The position numbers and the translations under genes are program-made. Source: Flavobacteriaceae bacterium (GTDB lineage Bacteria; Bacteroidota; Bacteroidia; Flavobacteriales; Flavobacteriaceae). From it: DNA of 63,138 bases. The notes under the pieces were generated by a model. That model was not told the DNA's origin. It worked only from the letters and a program-made list of their open reading frames with translations, and ran no database searches. The stretch covers positions 33,906 to 97,043 of the forward strand of contig JAHEKR010000065.1 in assembly GCA_024638225.1 (NCBI GenBank), read 5' to 3'. How positions within the stretch are numbered: position 1 is the stretch's first letter; the number at the start of each line of letters is the position of its first letter. This document shows positions 33,762 through 44,572 of the stretch, in pieces.

Positions 33762-34997
33762 ATGGAAAATCTGGCCCTTATAGAGTCCTTCTCTGAGTTT
33801 AAAGATGAAAAATTCATCGATCGCGTAACGCTTATGTCCATTTTGGAAGAGGTGTTTCGCAATACCCTAAAGAAAAAATTTGGGACCGACGACAACTTTG
33901 ATATCATTATCAACCCCGATAAAGGCGATTTGGAAATCTGGAGAAACCGTGTGGTTGTCGAAGACGGTAAAGTCGAAGACGAAAATGAAGAGATTGAGCT
34001 TACCGAAGCCCGTAAAATCGAACCAGACTTTGAAGTTGGTGAAGATGTCTCTGAAGAAGTAAAATTAGCTGACCTAGGACGTCGCTCTGTATTGGCATTG
34101 CGCCAAAACCTTGTGGCACGAATTCACGAGCACGACAATACCATCATCTACAAGCAATTTATTGATTTGGTCGGTGAAATTTACACCGCCGAAGTACACC
34201 ACATTCGAAATAGAGTCGTGATCCTATTAGACGATGAAGGAAACGAAATCATTTTACCTAAAGACAGACAAATCCCTTCCGACTTTTACCGCAAAGGAGA
34301 TAATGTGCGCGGGATAATCGAAAGCGTTGAACTTAAAGGGGCCAAGCCAAGTATTATCATGTCCCGAACAGCACCACGATTTTTGGAAAAATTATTCGAA
34401 CAAGAAATTCCTGAAGTCTTTGATGGACTGATTACCATCAAAAAAGCCGTCCGTGTTCCTGGAGAAAAAGCAAAAGTTACAGTAGACTCTTACGACGATC
34501 GTATTGACCCAGTTGGCGCATGCGTCGGAATGAAAGGATCGCGTATCCACGGTATTGTCCGCGAGCTTGGAAACGAAAACATTGATGTAATTAACTTTAC
34601 CAACAATACCCAATTGATGATTACCCGTGCTTTGAGCCCGGCTAAAGTTACCTCCGTCAAAATTGACGATGAGACCAAGCGTGTTGAGGTGATGATGGAT
34701 CCAAGTGAAGTGTCCAAGGCGATTGGCCGTGGCGGATTTAACATTCGTCTTGCTGGACAACTGACGGGCTATGAAATTGATGTCTACCGCGAGGGAATGG
34801 AAGAGGATGTTGAGTTAACAGAGTTCTCCGACGAAATCGAAGCGTGGATTATTGAAGAGTTTAAAAAGGTTGGTTTGGATACCGCCAAAAGCGTCTTGGA
34901 GCAAGATGTCGAGGATTTAGTAAAACGAACAGACTTGGAGGAAGAAACCATTCAAGATGTGCGTAAAGTATTAAGCGCAGAATTCTCAAACGAATAA
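33762..34997 (+). CDS. nusA: Transcription termination/antitermination factor NusA
   Basis: 411 residues. The N-terminal RNA-polymerase-binding domain is followed by an S1 domain (after about 130) and two KH domains (with CVGMKGSRIHGIVRELG and AIGRGGFNIRLAGQLTG). The acidic C-terminal repeats of E. coli NusA are absent, as in many non-proteobacteria. It lies in the conserved rimP-nusA-infB order. Confidence 0.97.
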   Translation: MENLALIESFSEFKDEKFIDRVTLMSILEEVFRNTLKKKFGTDDNFDIIINPDKGDLEIWRNRVVVEDGKVEDENEEIELTEARKIEPDFEVGEDVSEEVKLADLGRRSVLALRQNLVARIHEHDNTIIYKQFIDLVGEIYTAEVHHIRNRVVILLDDEGNEIILPKDRQIPSDFYRKGDNVRGIIESVELKGAKPSIIMSRTAPRFLEKLFEQEIPEVFDGLITIKKAVRVPGEKAKVTVDSYDDRIDPVGACVGMKGSRIHGIVRELGNENIDVINFTNNTQLMITRALSPAKVTSVKIDDETKRVEVMMDPSEVSKAIGRGGFNIRLAGQLTGYEIDVYREGMEEDVELTEFSDEIEAWIIEEFKKVGLDTAKSVLEQDVEDLVKRTDLEEETIQDVRKVLSAEFSNE

Positions 34998-35036
34998 CCC
35001 AAGCAAATTTTATAATTTAGAGCGCACAAACATTTT

Positions 35037-37715
35037 ATGGCAGATTTAAAAACGATTCGAATAAATAAGGTACTCCGCGAGCTGAACATCTCGTTGGATC
35101 GTGCTGTAGAGCACCTATCCGAAAAAGGATTTCAGGTCGAGGCACGTCCAACAGCAAAAATTTCGCAACAAGAGTATACCCTTCTTTTGGATGCTTTCCA
35201 AACCGATCGTTCTAAAAAAGAAGCCTCACACGAGGTGTTTGAGGAAAAGCGAAAGGAAAAAGAAGCCATACGCGAACAAGCACAAAAAGAGCCTGCTGAG
35301 CCTGCTGCCAAGCCCGACTCTGTAGTACGCGCTCAAAGCAAGCTCTCCGGATTGAAGCCCGTTGGAAAAATTGACCTATCGCCCAAGGAAACCAAAAAAG
35401 AGGAGCCAAAACCAGCTCCTGTTGCAGAAAGTAAACCCGAACCAATCGCAGCTGCCGAATCAGCACCAGCTGCTGAAGCAGTAATTCCTGCTGAGCCTGA
35501 GTCTACCGTTTCGAAAGAAGAGCCAGCAGTTATTCCAGTAGACACATCCAAAGCCGAGGAAGTAAAGTCGGTAGAAAATACAGAAGGCAAAATTGTAACG
35601 CAGTATAAAAAACTAAGTGGGCTAAAAGCTACAGGTGAGAAAATAGACCTGCAACAGTTTAAAAAACCGGAATCTAAAAAATCCGACAGCGATGTAAACA
35701 AGCGTCGTAGAAAGCGTATTACCAAAGACACGGGTGCTGGAAATCGTAAGCCGAACCAAAATAGAGGCGGCCAAAAACAACAACGTCCTGCCGTTACCAA
35801 AGAAGAGCCGACAGAAGAAGAAATCCAAAAGCAAATCCGTGAAACACTTGAAAAGCTTCAAGGCAAATCATCCAAATCTAAAGGAGCTAAATACCGTCGT
35901 GAAAAGCGAGATTCTCACCGGCAAAAATCGGAAGAAGAAGAAGCACTCCAAGAGGCTGAAAGTAAAGTATTAAAGGTGACGGAGTTTGTTACCGTAGGTG
36001 AGGTAGCGACCATGATGGATGTAAGCTCTACACAAATCATTTCTGCCTGCATGACTTTGGGAATCATGGTGACGATGAATCAACGCCTTGATGCAGAAAC
36101 CCTTACCGTTGTTGCAGAAGAGTTTGGTTTTGAGGTTGAGTTTGTTACTTCTGACATTGAAGAAGCTGTTACTGAAGCTGAAGACAACCCAGAAGATTTA
36201 GAACCTCGCGCGCCGATAGTTACTGTTATGGGCCATGTAGATCACGGAAAAACATCATTTCTGGATTATGTCCGTAGTACAAATGTGATTGCCGGCGAGT
36301 CGGGTGGGATTACCCAGCATATTGGGGCCTACAGTGTTTCGCTTAAAAGCGGTCAAAAAATCTCATTTTTGGACACTCCAGGGCACGAGGCATTTACAGC
36401 TATGCGTGCTCGTGGAACACAAGTTACGGACTTGGTGATCATTGTTATCGCCGCAGATGATGATATAAAACCACAAACCAAAGAGGCAATTAGTCATGCA
36501 CAAGCAGCTTCGGTACCCATCGTATTTGCCATCAATAAGGTCGACTTACCTACTGCAAATCCCGATAAAATCAAAGAAGCCTTGGCAGGGATGAATTTGT
36601 TGGTAGAAGATTGGGGTGGAAAAATCCAATCCCACGACATTTCAGCCAAAACCGGTCAAGGTGTTGAAGAATTATTAGAGAAAGTGTTGCTTGAGGCGGA
36701 GCTGCTGGAGCTTAAAGCGAATCCAAATAAAGCAGCGCAAGGAACCGTGGTGGAAGCATTCCTAGACAAAGGACGCGGATACATATCGACAATTTTGGTT
36801 CAGGCAGGAACACTACGTATTGGGGATTACTTGCTTGCGGGTCAACATAGCGGAAAAGTAAAAGCCATGCACGACGAAAAAGGACAAGACGTTCTTGAAG
36901 CTAATCCCTCGACACCAGTATCTATATTAGGTCTTGATGGGGCACCTCAGGCAGGAGACCGCTTTAACGTATACGCTGACGAACGCGAAGCCAAGCAAAT
37001 TGCCGCTAAGCGTACACAGTTGGTTCGGGAACAATCCGTGCGAACGCAACGACATATTACCCTTGATGAAATTGGCCGTCGTATTGCACTGGGCGACTTT
37101 AAAGAACTCAATATTATACTTAAAGGAGATGTAGACGGATCAGTGGAAGCATTAACGGATTCGTTCCAAAAATTATCTACCGAAGAAATTCAAGTAAACA
37201 TTATTCACAAAGGAGTTGGGGCAATAACTGAGTCTGATGTGCTGCTTGCCTCTGCTTCCGATGCCATTGTAATTGGCTTTAATGTACGACCCATGGGTAC
37301 GGCACGTCAATTGGCTGAAAAAGAAGAAATAGATATCCGTAGCTATTCCATTATTTACGATGCGATTAACGACTTAAAAGACGCGATGGAAGGCATGTTG
37401 TCTCCTGACTTTAAGGAAGAAATTACAGGAAATGCTGAGATTCGGGAAACCTTTAAGATTTCTAAGGTTGGAACCATTGCAGGATGTATGGTTACTGATG
37501 GAAAAATTATTCGTAACTCTGGTGTTCGCATTATCCGTGAGGGTGTTGTTATTCATACGGGCTCTTTACTATCGTTAAAGCGCTTCAAAGACGATGTAAA
37601 AGAAGTAACCAAGGGATACGATTGCGGGCTTCAAATAAAAGACTACAACGATATTAAAGAAGGGGATGTTGTGGAAGGATACCAAGAAATTGCCATTAAG
37701 AAAAAGCTTAAGTAA
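35037..37715 (+). CDS. infB: Translation initiation factor IF-2
   Basis: 892 residues. The N-terminal IF2N module ([20 protein letters not shown]) is followed by a long Ala/Pro/Glu/Lys-rich linker (about 60-290) and a second IF2N-like part. The GTPase starts near 395: G1 [10 protein letters not shown]3 [10 protein letters not shown]4 NKVD. Domains II-IV end in IKKKLK. It places initiator tRNA on the 30S subunit. It ends four bases before the end of the convergent SPOR gene. Confidence 0.98.
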   Translation: MADLKTIRINKVLRELNISLDRAVEHLSEKGFQVEARPTAKISQQEYTLLLDAFQTDRSKKEASHEVFEEKRKEKEAIREQAQKEPAEPAAKPDSVVRAQSKLSGLKPVGKIDLSPKETKKEEPKPAPVAESKPEPIAAAESAPAAEAVIPAEPESTVSKEEPAVIPVDTSKAEEVKSVENTEGKIVTQYKKLSGLKATGEKIDLQQFKKPESKKSDSDVNKRRRKRITKDTGAGNRKPNQNRGGQKQQRPAVTKEEPTEEEIQKQIRETLEKLQGKSSKSKGAKYRREKRDSHRQKSEEEEALQEAESKVLKVTEFVTVGEVATMMDVSSTQIISACMTLGIMVTMNQRLDAETLTVVAEEFGFEVEFVTSDIEEAVTEAEDNPEDLEPRAPIVTVMGHVDHGKTSFLDYVRSTNVIAGESGGITQHIGAYSVSLKSGQKISFLDTPGHEAFTAMRARGTQVTDLVIIVIAADDDIKPQTKEAISHAQAASVPIVFAINKVDLPTANPDKIKEALAGMNLLVEDWGGKIQSHDISAKTGQGVEELLEKVLLEAELLELKANPNKAAQGTVVEAFLDKGRGYISTILVQAGTLRIGDYLLAGQHSGKVKAMHDEKGQDVLEANPSTPVSILGLDGAPQAGDRFNVYADEREAKQIAAKRTQLVREQSVRTQRHITLDEIGRRIALGDFKELNIILKGDVDGSVEALTDSFQKLSTEEIQVNIIHKGVGAITESDVLLASASDAIVIGFNVRPMGTARQLAEKEEIDIRSYSIIYDAINDLKDAMEGMLSPDFKEEITGNAEIRETFKISKVGTIAGCMVTDGKIIRNSGVRIIREGVVIHTGSLLSLKRFKDDVKEVTKGYDCGLQIKDYNDIKEGDVVEGYQEIAIKKKLK

Positions 37716-37719
37716 ACAA

Positions 37720-38103
37720 TTAAGGCTTTAATACAAAAGCGGATTGAAAACGTCTTTTGATACGAACCAATACCTCTTGTGCTTCACGCTCAGTAGCATA
37801 TTGTCCAGCTCTAATTTTATAGTTTGGTGTCTCAAAAATGATTTGTGCACTAATTTCTGGAAATAAGGATTTAAAGCGTTCCATGGCTTCAAGTGTCGTC
37901 TCATAGGGACCGTAAGAAACTTGTATGGTAAAACGTTTTGCAGTTGCATTTTTGCGATCAAGTTCAATCTTTTTTTCGAGTAATTCGGTGAGCTTTTCGG
38001 GCACAATAATCTTATTTTGAGCTAGTTGCCCAAAGACAAGTTGACCACATAGCACCGCAATCAAAATAGGTAGTAATAGAATTTGGTCGGTAGTTTGCTT
38101 CAT
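37720..38103 (-). CDS. SPOR domain protein
   Basis: 127 residues with an N-terminal hydrophobic signal or anchor (ILLLPILIAVLCGQLVFGQ). The C-terminal 70 residues look like a SPOR domain: RFTIQVSYGPYETTLEAMER, then PNYKIRAGQYATEREAQEVL. SPOR domains bind septal peptidoglycan lacking stem peptides, so a cell-wall or division role is likely. The promoter abuts the start. Confidence 0.8.
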   Translation of the reverse strand: MKQTTDQILLLPILIAVLCGQLVFGQLAQNKIIVPEKLTELLEKKIELDRKNATAKRFTIQVSYGPYETTLEAMERFKSLFPEISAQIIFETPNYKIRAGQYATEREAQEVLVRIKRRFQSAFVLKP

Positions 38104-38110
38104 GACGACG

Positions 38111-38145
38111 CAAAAATACAGCTTTATTCTATTTTTTTTGTCAAA
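38111..38145 (-). promoter_or_regulatory. Promoter of the SPOR gene
   Basis: Minus-strand TTTG (38142-38145), 23 bases, then TATTTTTG (38111-38118). The last G is only eight bases from the ATG, giving a leader of at most two or three bases. Confidence 0.6.
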
Positions 38146-38263
38146 AAGACGCTAAACATAACTTTTATAAAATGCACATTTCCAATAAGTTAATATATTA
38201 TTTAGAAAGAATATAAATTACATCTTTAGTCGTTATGCGGTTTTTAAAATGGGGTCTGTGTTG

Positions 38264-38271
38264 TAATTTTG
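38264..38271 (+). promoter_or_regulatory. -7 promoter box of the act-cox operon
   Basis: TAATTTTG matches TAnnTTTG. It is the only clear promoter before the eight-gene respiratory run; no good -33 element is seen. Confidence 0.5.
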
Positions 38272-38287
38272 CTCACAGGTTCATAAT

Positions 38288-39577
38288 ATGAATTTTATAA
38301 CAACCAACTGTATGTTCAAGGACAGCTATTTAGCTCACCTTTCGCTTCTCATCTTATCGCTCTGCTTTAGCTTTGGCGTCACTGCCCAAGAGCCCGATAT
38401 TCAAAAAGGTAAGTCGCTTTTTAATGCCAATTGCGCTGCCTGTCACAAACTCAAAAAACGTGCTGTAGGTCCTGCACTCGCTGGCGTAAGTGCCAAGTAT
38501 GACAAAGAATGGTTGTATAGCTGGATCAAAAACTCCACGGCTATGGTTAAGTCTGGCGATGCGCAAGCAGTAGCTATTTATGAGGACTACAACGGCTCCG
38601 TGATGACTTCTTTCCCGCAGCTGTCCAATGAAGATATTGATAACATCCTCGCCTATACTGATTATACACCACCTGCTCCAGATCCAAGCACCAAGGCTGT
38701 TGCGACTACAGTAGAAGCAGAAGGTAGCTTGACAAACGACTTGATACTTGCCGTACTCCTTCTTGTATTGGCTGCTCTTGTAAGCATGTTGTTTTTGGTC
38801 AATAAAACACTTCGGAAAATTGCAGCTGCAAACGGAGTTGAAATTGCACAAAAAGAAAAAGTAAAACGAATTCCACTTTGGAAAGCCTATGCGCAAAATC
38901 CGTTTTTGGTTTTTGTGACCGTTATCTTTTTGTTGTTGTCTAGTGCCTACGTAGGCTATAGTTATTTGATGCAAATTGGTATTGATCAGGGTTATATGCC
39001 GATACAACCAATTCATTACTCGCATAAAATTCATGCGGGAGACAACCAAATTGAGTGTAAATATTGCCACTCTTCCGCTCGTGTTTCCAAGCATTCGGGA
39101 ATACCATCACTCAATGTGTGCATGAACTGCCACATGAATATTGCTGAATACAATGGGGAAGAAGATCTTGAAAAAGGCTACACCAAAGAATTTTACACCA
39201 ACGAAATTAAAAAACTCTACAAAGCGGTTGGTTGGGATGAAGAAACCCAAAGCTATACAGGCGATACGCAACCTGTGAAGTGGGTACGCATTCACAATTT
39301 ACCAGACTTTGTATATTTCAATCATGCACAGCACGTTTCTGTAGCAGGGATTGAATGTCAGAAGTGTCACGGACCTGTTGAAGAGATGGAGATTTTATAT
39401 CAGCATTCCTCCCTCACCATGGGTTGGTGTATTAATTGTCACCGCGAAACAAATGTCAATGTTAAAGACAATGCGTATTACACCAAAATTCACGAAGAAC
39501 TGTCTAAAAAATACGGAGTTGAAAAACTAACCGCTGCTCAAATGGGCGGGTTGGAATGCGGAAAGTGTCATTATTAA
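38288..39577 (+). CDS. actA: Alternative complex III multiheme cytochrome subunit (ActA-like) with N-terminal monoheme domain
   Basis: 429 residues with six CxxCH haem c sites. The first, CAACH at about residues 49-53, lies in a class I cytochrome-like domain (FNANCAACHKLKKRAVGPAL) with a distal Met candidate. Two membrane helices follow (about 146-169 and 198-220). Then comes a five-haem domain: CKYCH, CMNCH, CQKCH, CINCH and CGKCH at the C-terminus. ActA is the pentahaem subunit of alternative complex III, which oxidises menaquinol. An ATG at 38312 gives a shorter signal peptide and is equally possible. Confidence 0.92.
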   Translation: MNFITTNCMFKDSYLAHLSLLILSLCFSFGVTAQEPDIQKGKSLFNANCAACHKLKKRAVGPALAGVSAKYDKEWLYSWIKNSTAMVKSGDAQAVAIYEDYNGSVMTSFPQLSNEDIDNILAYTDYTPPAPDPSTKAVATTVEAEGSLTNDLILAVLLLVLAALVSMLFLVNKTLRKIAAANGVEIAQKEKVKRIPLWKAYAQNPFLVFVTVIFLLLSSAYVGYSYLMQIGIDQGYMPIQPIHYSHKIHAGDNQIECKYCHSSARVSKHSGIPSLNVCMNCHMNIAEYNGEEDLEKGYTKEFYTNEIKKLYKAVGWDEETQSYTGDTQPVKWVRIHNLPDFVYFNHAQHVSVAGIECQKCHGPVEEMEILYQHSSLTMGWCINCHRETNVNVKDNAYYTKIHEELSKKYGVEKLTAAQMGGLECGKCHY

Positions 39578-39587
39578 GAAGAAATTT

Positions 39588-42500
39588 ATGCCCAATCAAA
39601 AAAACTACTGGAAGAGCGAAGTTGAGCTAGACAAGCAGTCTACTTTAGTAGACCAGCTAAGCCAAAAAGAGTTTGTCCAAAAGCTACCTGAGGATCTTTT
39701 GGGGGAAGAAACACTTGCCGAAAAGGAAACATCAAGACGTGATTTCTTAAAGTATATGGGCTTTAGTACTGCTGCAGCTACCTTGGCAGCCTGTGAAGGA
39801 CCTGTAAATAAATCGATACCTTATGTAGTTCAGCCAGAACGCATCATCCCAGGAGTCGCCAACTATTATGCCACTTCTATAGTGGATGGTTTTGATGTAG
39901 CCAGTATACTTGTTAAAACACGTGAAGGGCGCCCGATAAAAATTGAAAACAACTTAGATGCACCTGTTCACAATACGGCAAATGCACGTGTTCAAGCATC
40001 TGTGCTGTCGCTTTACGACAGTATGCGTATTCAAGGGCCTACACAAGCAGGGGTTGATGTTAGCTGGGAGACGCTTGAAGCTAATGTTGGTCAACAACTA
40101 GCAGAAATGGCTGCCAATAATGAAAAAGTAGCTTTGGTTACTCCATCACTTGCTAGCCCAACGACACAACGTATCATAGCCGATTTCCAAGCTAAGTTCC
40201 CCAATGTAACGCACTATGCCTACGATGCTGTCTCTGAAACAGCAGCCCTAAATGCTTTTGAAACAGCATACGGCAAGCGCGCACTTCCTACTTACGATTT
40301 TAGTAAAGCTAGTTGTATTGTCTCTATTGGTGCCGACATTTTAGGAGATTGGCAAGGAGGTGGACATGACACGAGCTATTCAAAAACACGTGTGCCAAAA
40401 GGCAATAATGGAAAAGCTAAAATGTCCAAGCATTTCCAGTTCGAGTCTAATATGACTTTGTCTGGCGCTAATGCTGATCAACGTATCCCAACCACTGCCA
40501 CGGAGCAACAGTTTATCTTGGGCTCTTTGTACGGGGCGCTGACAAATCAAGCTTATCCAACACCTCTTTCAGCTGCGCTTAACAAAAAGGTCAACGAAAT
40601 TGCAGCAGCACTCAAAGCAGCAGGTCCTGGAGCTGTCGTGGTTACAGGATTAGCGAATGAAGATGCGCAGCGTGCAGTCCTTGCCATTAACGAACTATTG
40701 GGTTCTGATGTAATCGATACCCAACATACTACTGAGCTACGCCAAGGTGACGCGGGCCTTATTAACCAACTCACCAATGATTTAAATGCAGGAAAAGTAT
40801 TGGGGATTATGATGGCAGGTGTAAATCCAGCCTACACCTTACCTAATGCAGCAGCATTTGTTGCTGGGCTTAAGAAAGCCAAGCTTTCGGTAACCTTTAG
40901 CACGAAAAATGATGAAACTGCGCTCAATAGCCAGTGGGTTGCCGCTGCCCCGCACTACCTTGAATCTTGGGGTGATGTGGCAATGAAAACGGGGCACTAT
41001 GCGCTTACTCAGCCCACAATTCGCCCGCTATTCAACACGAAACAATTTCAAGACGTACTTTTACGCCTTAGCGGAAATGCGCAGCCTTTCAGCGATGTGC
41101 TCAAAAACTACTGGACAGAAAATATTCTAAATGGATCTTCATTTAGCACTGCTTTGCACGACGGCTATTACGTGAGTAATCAATCAGATCGCTTGCGCTA
41201 CCGCGACAATGTAGATGCGCTTGTGCAGCGTTTGATTCGAGCCAAGTCCAGTGGAGGACTTGAACTACATTTATACACCAAGATAGGCATCGGTGATGGA
41301 CAACAAGCCAATAACCCGTGGTTGCAGGAATTTCCAGATCCAATAAGTCGTGTTACTTGGGACAATTATTTAACTGTCTCAAAGTCGGATGCTCAAGCAC
41401 TGGGCCTTAAAAATGTCAATCAATCCGATGGTGCATTGGATGGTAGTGTTGCTGAAATCACATTAAACGGAATAACGGTTAAAGCGCCTGTGCTTATTCA
41501 ACCGGGTCAAGCGAAAGGCACAGTAGGACTTGCTTTTGGTTACGGCAAGACGGCAGGAATGAAGTCTGAAATGCAAGTGGGTACCAATGCATACCCTTTA
41601 TATCAGGACTTTAATCCTGTGCAAACGGTAACGGTTACTGCAACTGATGGATTGCATGAGTTTGCCTGTACACAGCTACAAAACACTTTAATGGGTAGAG
41701 GCGAAATTGTTCGCGAAACCACTCTAGAAATATTCAATACCAAGGATGCCAAGTATTGGAATCCCATGACACAAGTTTCGCGCGACCACGTAGAAGTAGA
41801 TGTTACTTCTAAGGAAGCAGACATGTGGCAAGCCTTTGACCGCTCTATCGGTCACCACTTCAACTTGTCCATAGATTTGAATGCTTGTACTGGATGTGGT
41901 GCCTGTGTTGTCGCTTGTCATGCAGAAAATAACGTTCCCGTAGTTGGAAAACGTGAGATCCGCAAATCACGCGATATGCATTGGTTGCGAATCGATCGTT
42001 ATTACTCGTCTGAAGAAACTTTTGAGGCAGATTTAGACACCGTGGACAACATAAGTGGTTTGGGCGAATCCTTATCTACTTTTGGAAAGATGGAAGATCC
42101 ATCTGCAAACCCACAAGTTACTTTCCAACCTGTTATGTGTCAGCACTGTAACCACGCTCCTTGTGAAACAGTATGCCCTGTGGCAGCAAGTTCTCATGGG
42201 CGTCAAGGGCAAAACCATATGGCGTACAACCGCTGTGTAGGTACACGCTATTGTGCGAACAATTGTCCATATAAAGTACGCCGCTTTAATTGGTTCTTGT
42301 ACAACAAAAACGATGAATTTGATTACTACATGAATGATGATTTGGGACGTATGGTCCTCAATCCAGATGTAGTTGTTCGTTCGCGTGGAGTCATGGAAAA
42401 ATGTTCCCTTTGTATCCAAATGACACAAAAAACGATTTTGGACGCGAAGCTTGAAGGACGCCAAATTAAAGACGGTGAATTCCAAACCGCTTGTTCCAAT

Positions 42501-42653
42501 GCCTGTGGCAATGGCGCCTTGACCTTTGGTGACATAAACGATAAGGACAGCGAAGTAGCACACCTAAAAGAGGACAAACGAATGTACCACTTGCTTGAGA
42601 GCATTGGTACCGAACCCAATGTAATGTACCAAGTTAAGGTTAGAAATACTTAA
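39588..42653 (+). CDS. actB: Alternative complex III subunit ActB (fused ActB1-ActB2)
   Basis: 1021 residues. A twin-arginine-like stretch (SRRDFLKYMGFSTAAATLAAC) lies near residues 49-70, not at the N-terminus, as known for this family. The first two thirds resemble a molybdopterin oxidoreductase without the metal-binding residues. The last third is a ferredoxin domain with four cysteine clusters: CTGCGACVVACHAEN, CQHCNHAPCETVCPV, CANNCPYKVRRF, and CSLCIQM with a later ACSNACG. It passes electrons from quinol in the complex. Confidence 0.96.
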   Translation: MPNQKNYWKSEVELDKQSTLVDQLSQKEFVQKLPEDLLGEETLAEKETSRRDFLKYMGFSTAAATLAACEGPVNKSIPYVVQPERIIPGVANYYATSIVDGFDVASILVKTREGRPIKIENNLDAPVHNTANARVQASVLSLYDSMRIQGPTQAGVDVSWETLEANVGQQLAEMAANNEKVALVTPSLASPTTQRIIADFQAKFPNVTHYAYDAVSETAALNAFETAYGKRALPTYDFSKASCIVSIGADILGDWQGGGHDTSYSKTRVPKGNNGKAKMSKHFQFESNMTLSGANADQRIPTTATEQQFILGSLYGALTNQAYPTPLSAALNKKVNEIAAALKAAGPGAVVVTGLANEDAQRAVLAINELLGSDVIDTQHTTELRQGDAGLINQLTNDLNAGKVLGIMMAGVNPAYTLPNAAAFVAGLKKAKLSVTFSTKNDETALNSQWVAAAPHYLESWGDVAMKTGHYALTQPTIRPLFNTKQFQDVLLRLSGNAQPFSDVLKNYWTENILNGSSFSTALHDGYYVSNQSDRLRYRDNVDALVQRLIRAKSSGGLELHLYTKIGIGDGQQANNPWLQEFPDPISRVTWDNYLTVSKSDAQALGLKNVNQSDGALDGSVAEITLNGITVKAPVLIQPGQAKGTVGLAFGYGKTAGMKSEMQVGTNAYPLYQDFNPVQTVTVTATDGLHEFACTQLQNTLMGRGEIVRETTLEIFNTKDAKYWNPMTQVSRDHVEVDVTSKEADMWQAFDRSIGHHFNLSIDLNACTGCGACVVACHAENNVPVVGKREIRKSRDMHWLRIDRYYSSEETFEADLDTVDNISGLGESLSTFGKMEDPSANPQVTFQPVMCQHCNHAPCETVCPVAASSHGRQGQNHMAYNRCVGTRYCANNCPYKVRRFNWFLYNKNDEFDYYMNDDLGRMVLNPDVVVRSRGVMEKCSLCIQMTQKTILDAKLEGRQIKDGEFQTACSNACGNGALTFGDINDKDSEVAHLKEDKRMYHLLESIGTEPNVMYQVKVRNT

Positions 42654-42663
42654 GTAACGATTT

Positions 42664-44049
42664 ATGGCTAGTCACTACGAAGCACCTATTAGAAAACCCT
42701 TAGTAACAGGGAATAAATCGTACCACGATGTAACGGTCGATATCGCAGCACCTGTAGAAAATCCACCAAACAAGCAGTGGTTTATTGCCTTTAGTATTGC
42801 CCTAACTGCATTTTTGTGGGGTCTAGGCTGTATTATTTATACCGTTTCAACAGGAATAGGTGTATGGGGATTAAACAAGACCGTTGGTTGGGCTTGGGAT
42901 ATTACAAACTTCGTATGGTGGGTCGGAATTGGACACGCCGGAACGCTTATTTCTGCTGTACTTTTATTGTTTCGCCAAAAATGGCGTATGGCCATTAATC
43001 GCTCAGCCGAAGCGATGACCATTTTTTCGGTTATTCAGGCGGGATTATTTCCGATCATTCACATGGGTCGACCATGGTTGGCGTACTGGGTATTGCCCAT
43101 TCCTAACCAATTTGGTTCCTTGTGGGTCAACTTTAACTCCCCTCTTCTTTGGGATGTTTTTGCTATCTCGACATATTTATCTGTATCGTTGGTATTCTGG
43201 TGGACAGGCTTGCTTCCTGACTTCGCCATGATTCGCGATCGAGCCATCAAGCCATTCCAAAAGAAAATTTACGGCTTATTGAGTTTTGGTTGGAGCGGCC
43301 GTGCCAAAGACTGGCAACGCTTTGAAGAGGTATCTTTGGTATTAGCAGGACTGGCCACACCACTGGTACTTTCTGTACACACCATTGTATCCTTTGACTT
43401 TGCCACTTCTGTTATTCCGGGTTGGCACACCACTATATTTCCTCCTTATTTTGTTGCGGGCGCCATATTTTCTGGCTTTGCGATGGTCAACACCCTGTTG
43501 ATTATCATGCGAAAAGTCTCCCGTTTGGAGAACTACATCACCTTGCAACATATCGAGTTGATGAATATTGTTATTATGATTACAGGCTCTATTGTAGGTG
43601 TTGCCTACATTACAGAGTTATTTATCGCATGGTATTCTGGAGTAGAGTACGAGCAATACGCCTTCCTAAACCGAGCTACGGGGCCTTACTGGTGGGCATA
43701 TTGGGCCATGATGACTTGTAATGTGTTTTCGCCTCAATTGATGTGGTTTAAAAAACTACGTACCAGTATTATGTTTTCTTTTATTATTTCGATTGTAGTG
43801 AACATTGGAATGTGGTTCGAACGCTTTGTCATTATTGTCACTTCGCTTCACCGCGATTACCTGCCTTCGTCTTGGACCATGTTCTCGCCAACATTTGTTG
43901 ATATTGGAATTTTTATTGGAACCATTGGTTTCTTCTTTGTATTGTTTTTATTGTATGCCAGAACATTCCCTGTAATCGCACAGGCAGAAGTAAAATCTAT
44001 TTTGAAATCATCGGGAGATAAATACAAAAACACGCATAGCCATGAGTAG
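42664..44049 (+). CDS. actC: Alternative complex III membrane subunit ActC (NrfD/PsrC-like)
   Basis: 461 residues with about ten membrane helices. It is the NrfD/PsrC-like subunit thought to hold the quinol site and a proton path. Typical stretches are WVGIGHAGTLISAVLLLF, WRMAINRSAEAMTIF and HMGRPWLAYWVLPIPN. It overlaps the start of actD by eight bases, pointing to coupled translation. Confidence 0.96.
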   Translation: MASHYEAPIRKPLVTGNKSYHDVTVDIAAPVENPPNKQWFIAFSIALTAFLWGLGCIIYTVSTGIGVWGLNKTVGWAWDITNFVWWVGIGHAGTLISAVLLLFRQKWRMAINRSAEAMTIFSVIQAGLFPIIHMGRPWLAYWVLPIPNQFGSLWVNFNSPLLWDVFAISTYLSVSLVFWWTGLLPDFAMIRDRAIKPFQKKIYGLLSFGWSGRAKDWQRFEEVSLVLAGLATPLVLSVHTIVSFDFATSVIPGWHTTIFPPYFVAGAIFSGFAMVNTLLIIMRKVSRLENYITLQHIELMNIVIMITGSIVGVAYITELFIAWYSGVEYEQYAFLNRATGPYWWAYWAMMTCNVFSPQLMWFKKLRTSIMFSFIISIVVNIGMWFERFVIIVTSLHRDYLPSSWTMFSPTFVDIGIFIGTIGFFFVLFLLYARTFPVIAQAEVKSILKSSGDKYKNTHSHE

Positions 44050-44572
44050 TAAATTAGTACATGCCGTTTACGATGATGATGATACGCTTTTGCACGCGGT
44101 AAAAGACGTCAAAAAAGCAAATTACCGCATCGAAGAGGTATTCACTCCTTTTCCAGTACACGGCTTAGACCATGCCATGGGCTTGGCCAGCACTCGACTT
44201 GCAGTTACCGCTTTTATGTATGGAATACTTGGCTTTACTGTAGCTATCTTAATGATCAACTACATCATGATTGAAGACTGGCCGCAAAACATAGGCGGGA
44301 AACCTAGCTTTTCATTTTTAGAAAATATGCCTGCTTTTGTTCCAGTAATATTTGAAATGACGGTCTTTTTTGCAGCGCACTTGATGGTTATTACCTTTTA
44401 CTTACGCAGTCGCCTTTGGCCGTTTAAAGAAGCAGAGAATCCCATGCCCGAAACCACCGATGATAAGTTTTTGATGCAAGTAGCCCTTTCGGGAGATGAA
44501 AAAAAATTAACCTCCTTGTTAAAAAAGACAGGAGCCATAGAGGTCAGTATTCACGAAAACGAGCAAGCATGA
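44042..44572 (+). CDS. actD: Alternative complex III subunit ActD (DUF3341)
   Basis: 176 residues. An N-terminal cytoplasmic domain (VHAVYDDDDTLLHAVKDVK, YRIEEVFTPFPVHGLD) is followed by two membrane helices, as in DUF3341/ActD proteins. It overlaps actC by eight bases and actE by four. Confidence 0.94.
   Translation: MSSKLVHAVYDDDDTLLHAVKDVKKANYRIEEVFTPFPVHGLDHAMGLASTRLAVTAFMYGILGFTVAILMINYIMIEDWPQNIGGKPSFSFLENMPAFVPVIFEMTVFFAAHLMVITFYLRSRLWPFKEAENPMPETTDDKFLMQVALSGDEKKLTSLLKKTGAIEVSIHENEQA

Noticed and set aside
42072-42563. Minus-strand 163-codon frame inside actB
   Set aside because: It lies wholly within a well-supported gene; its Cys-rich look is the mirror of the ferredoxin codons.
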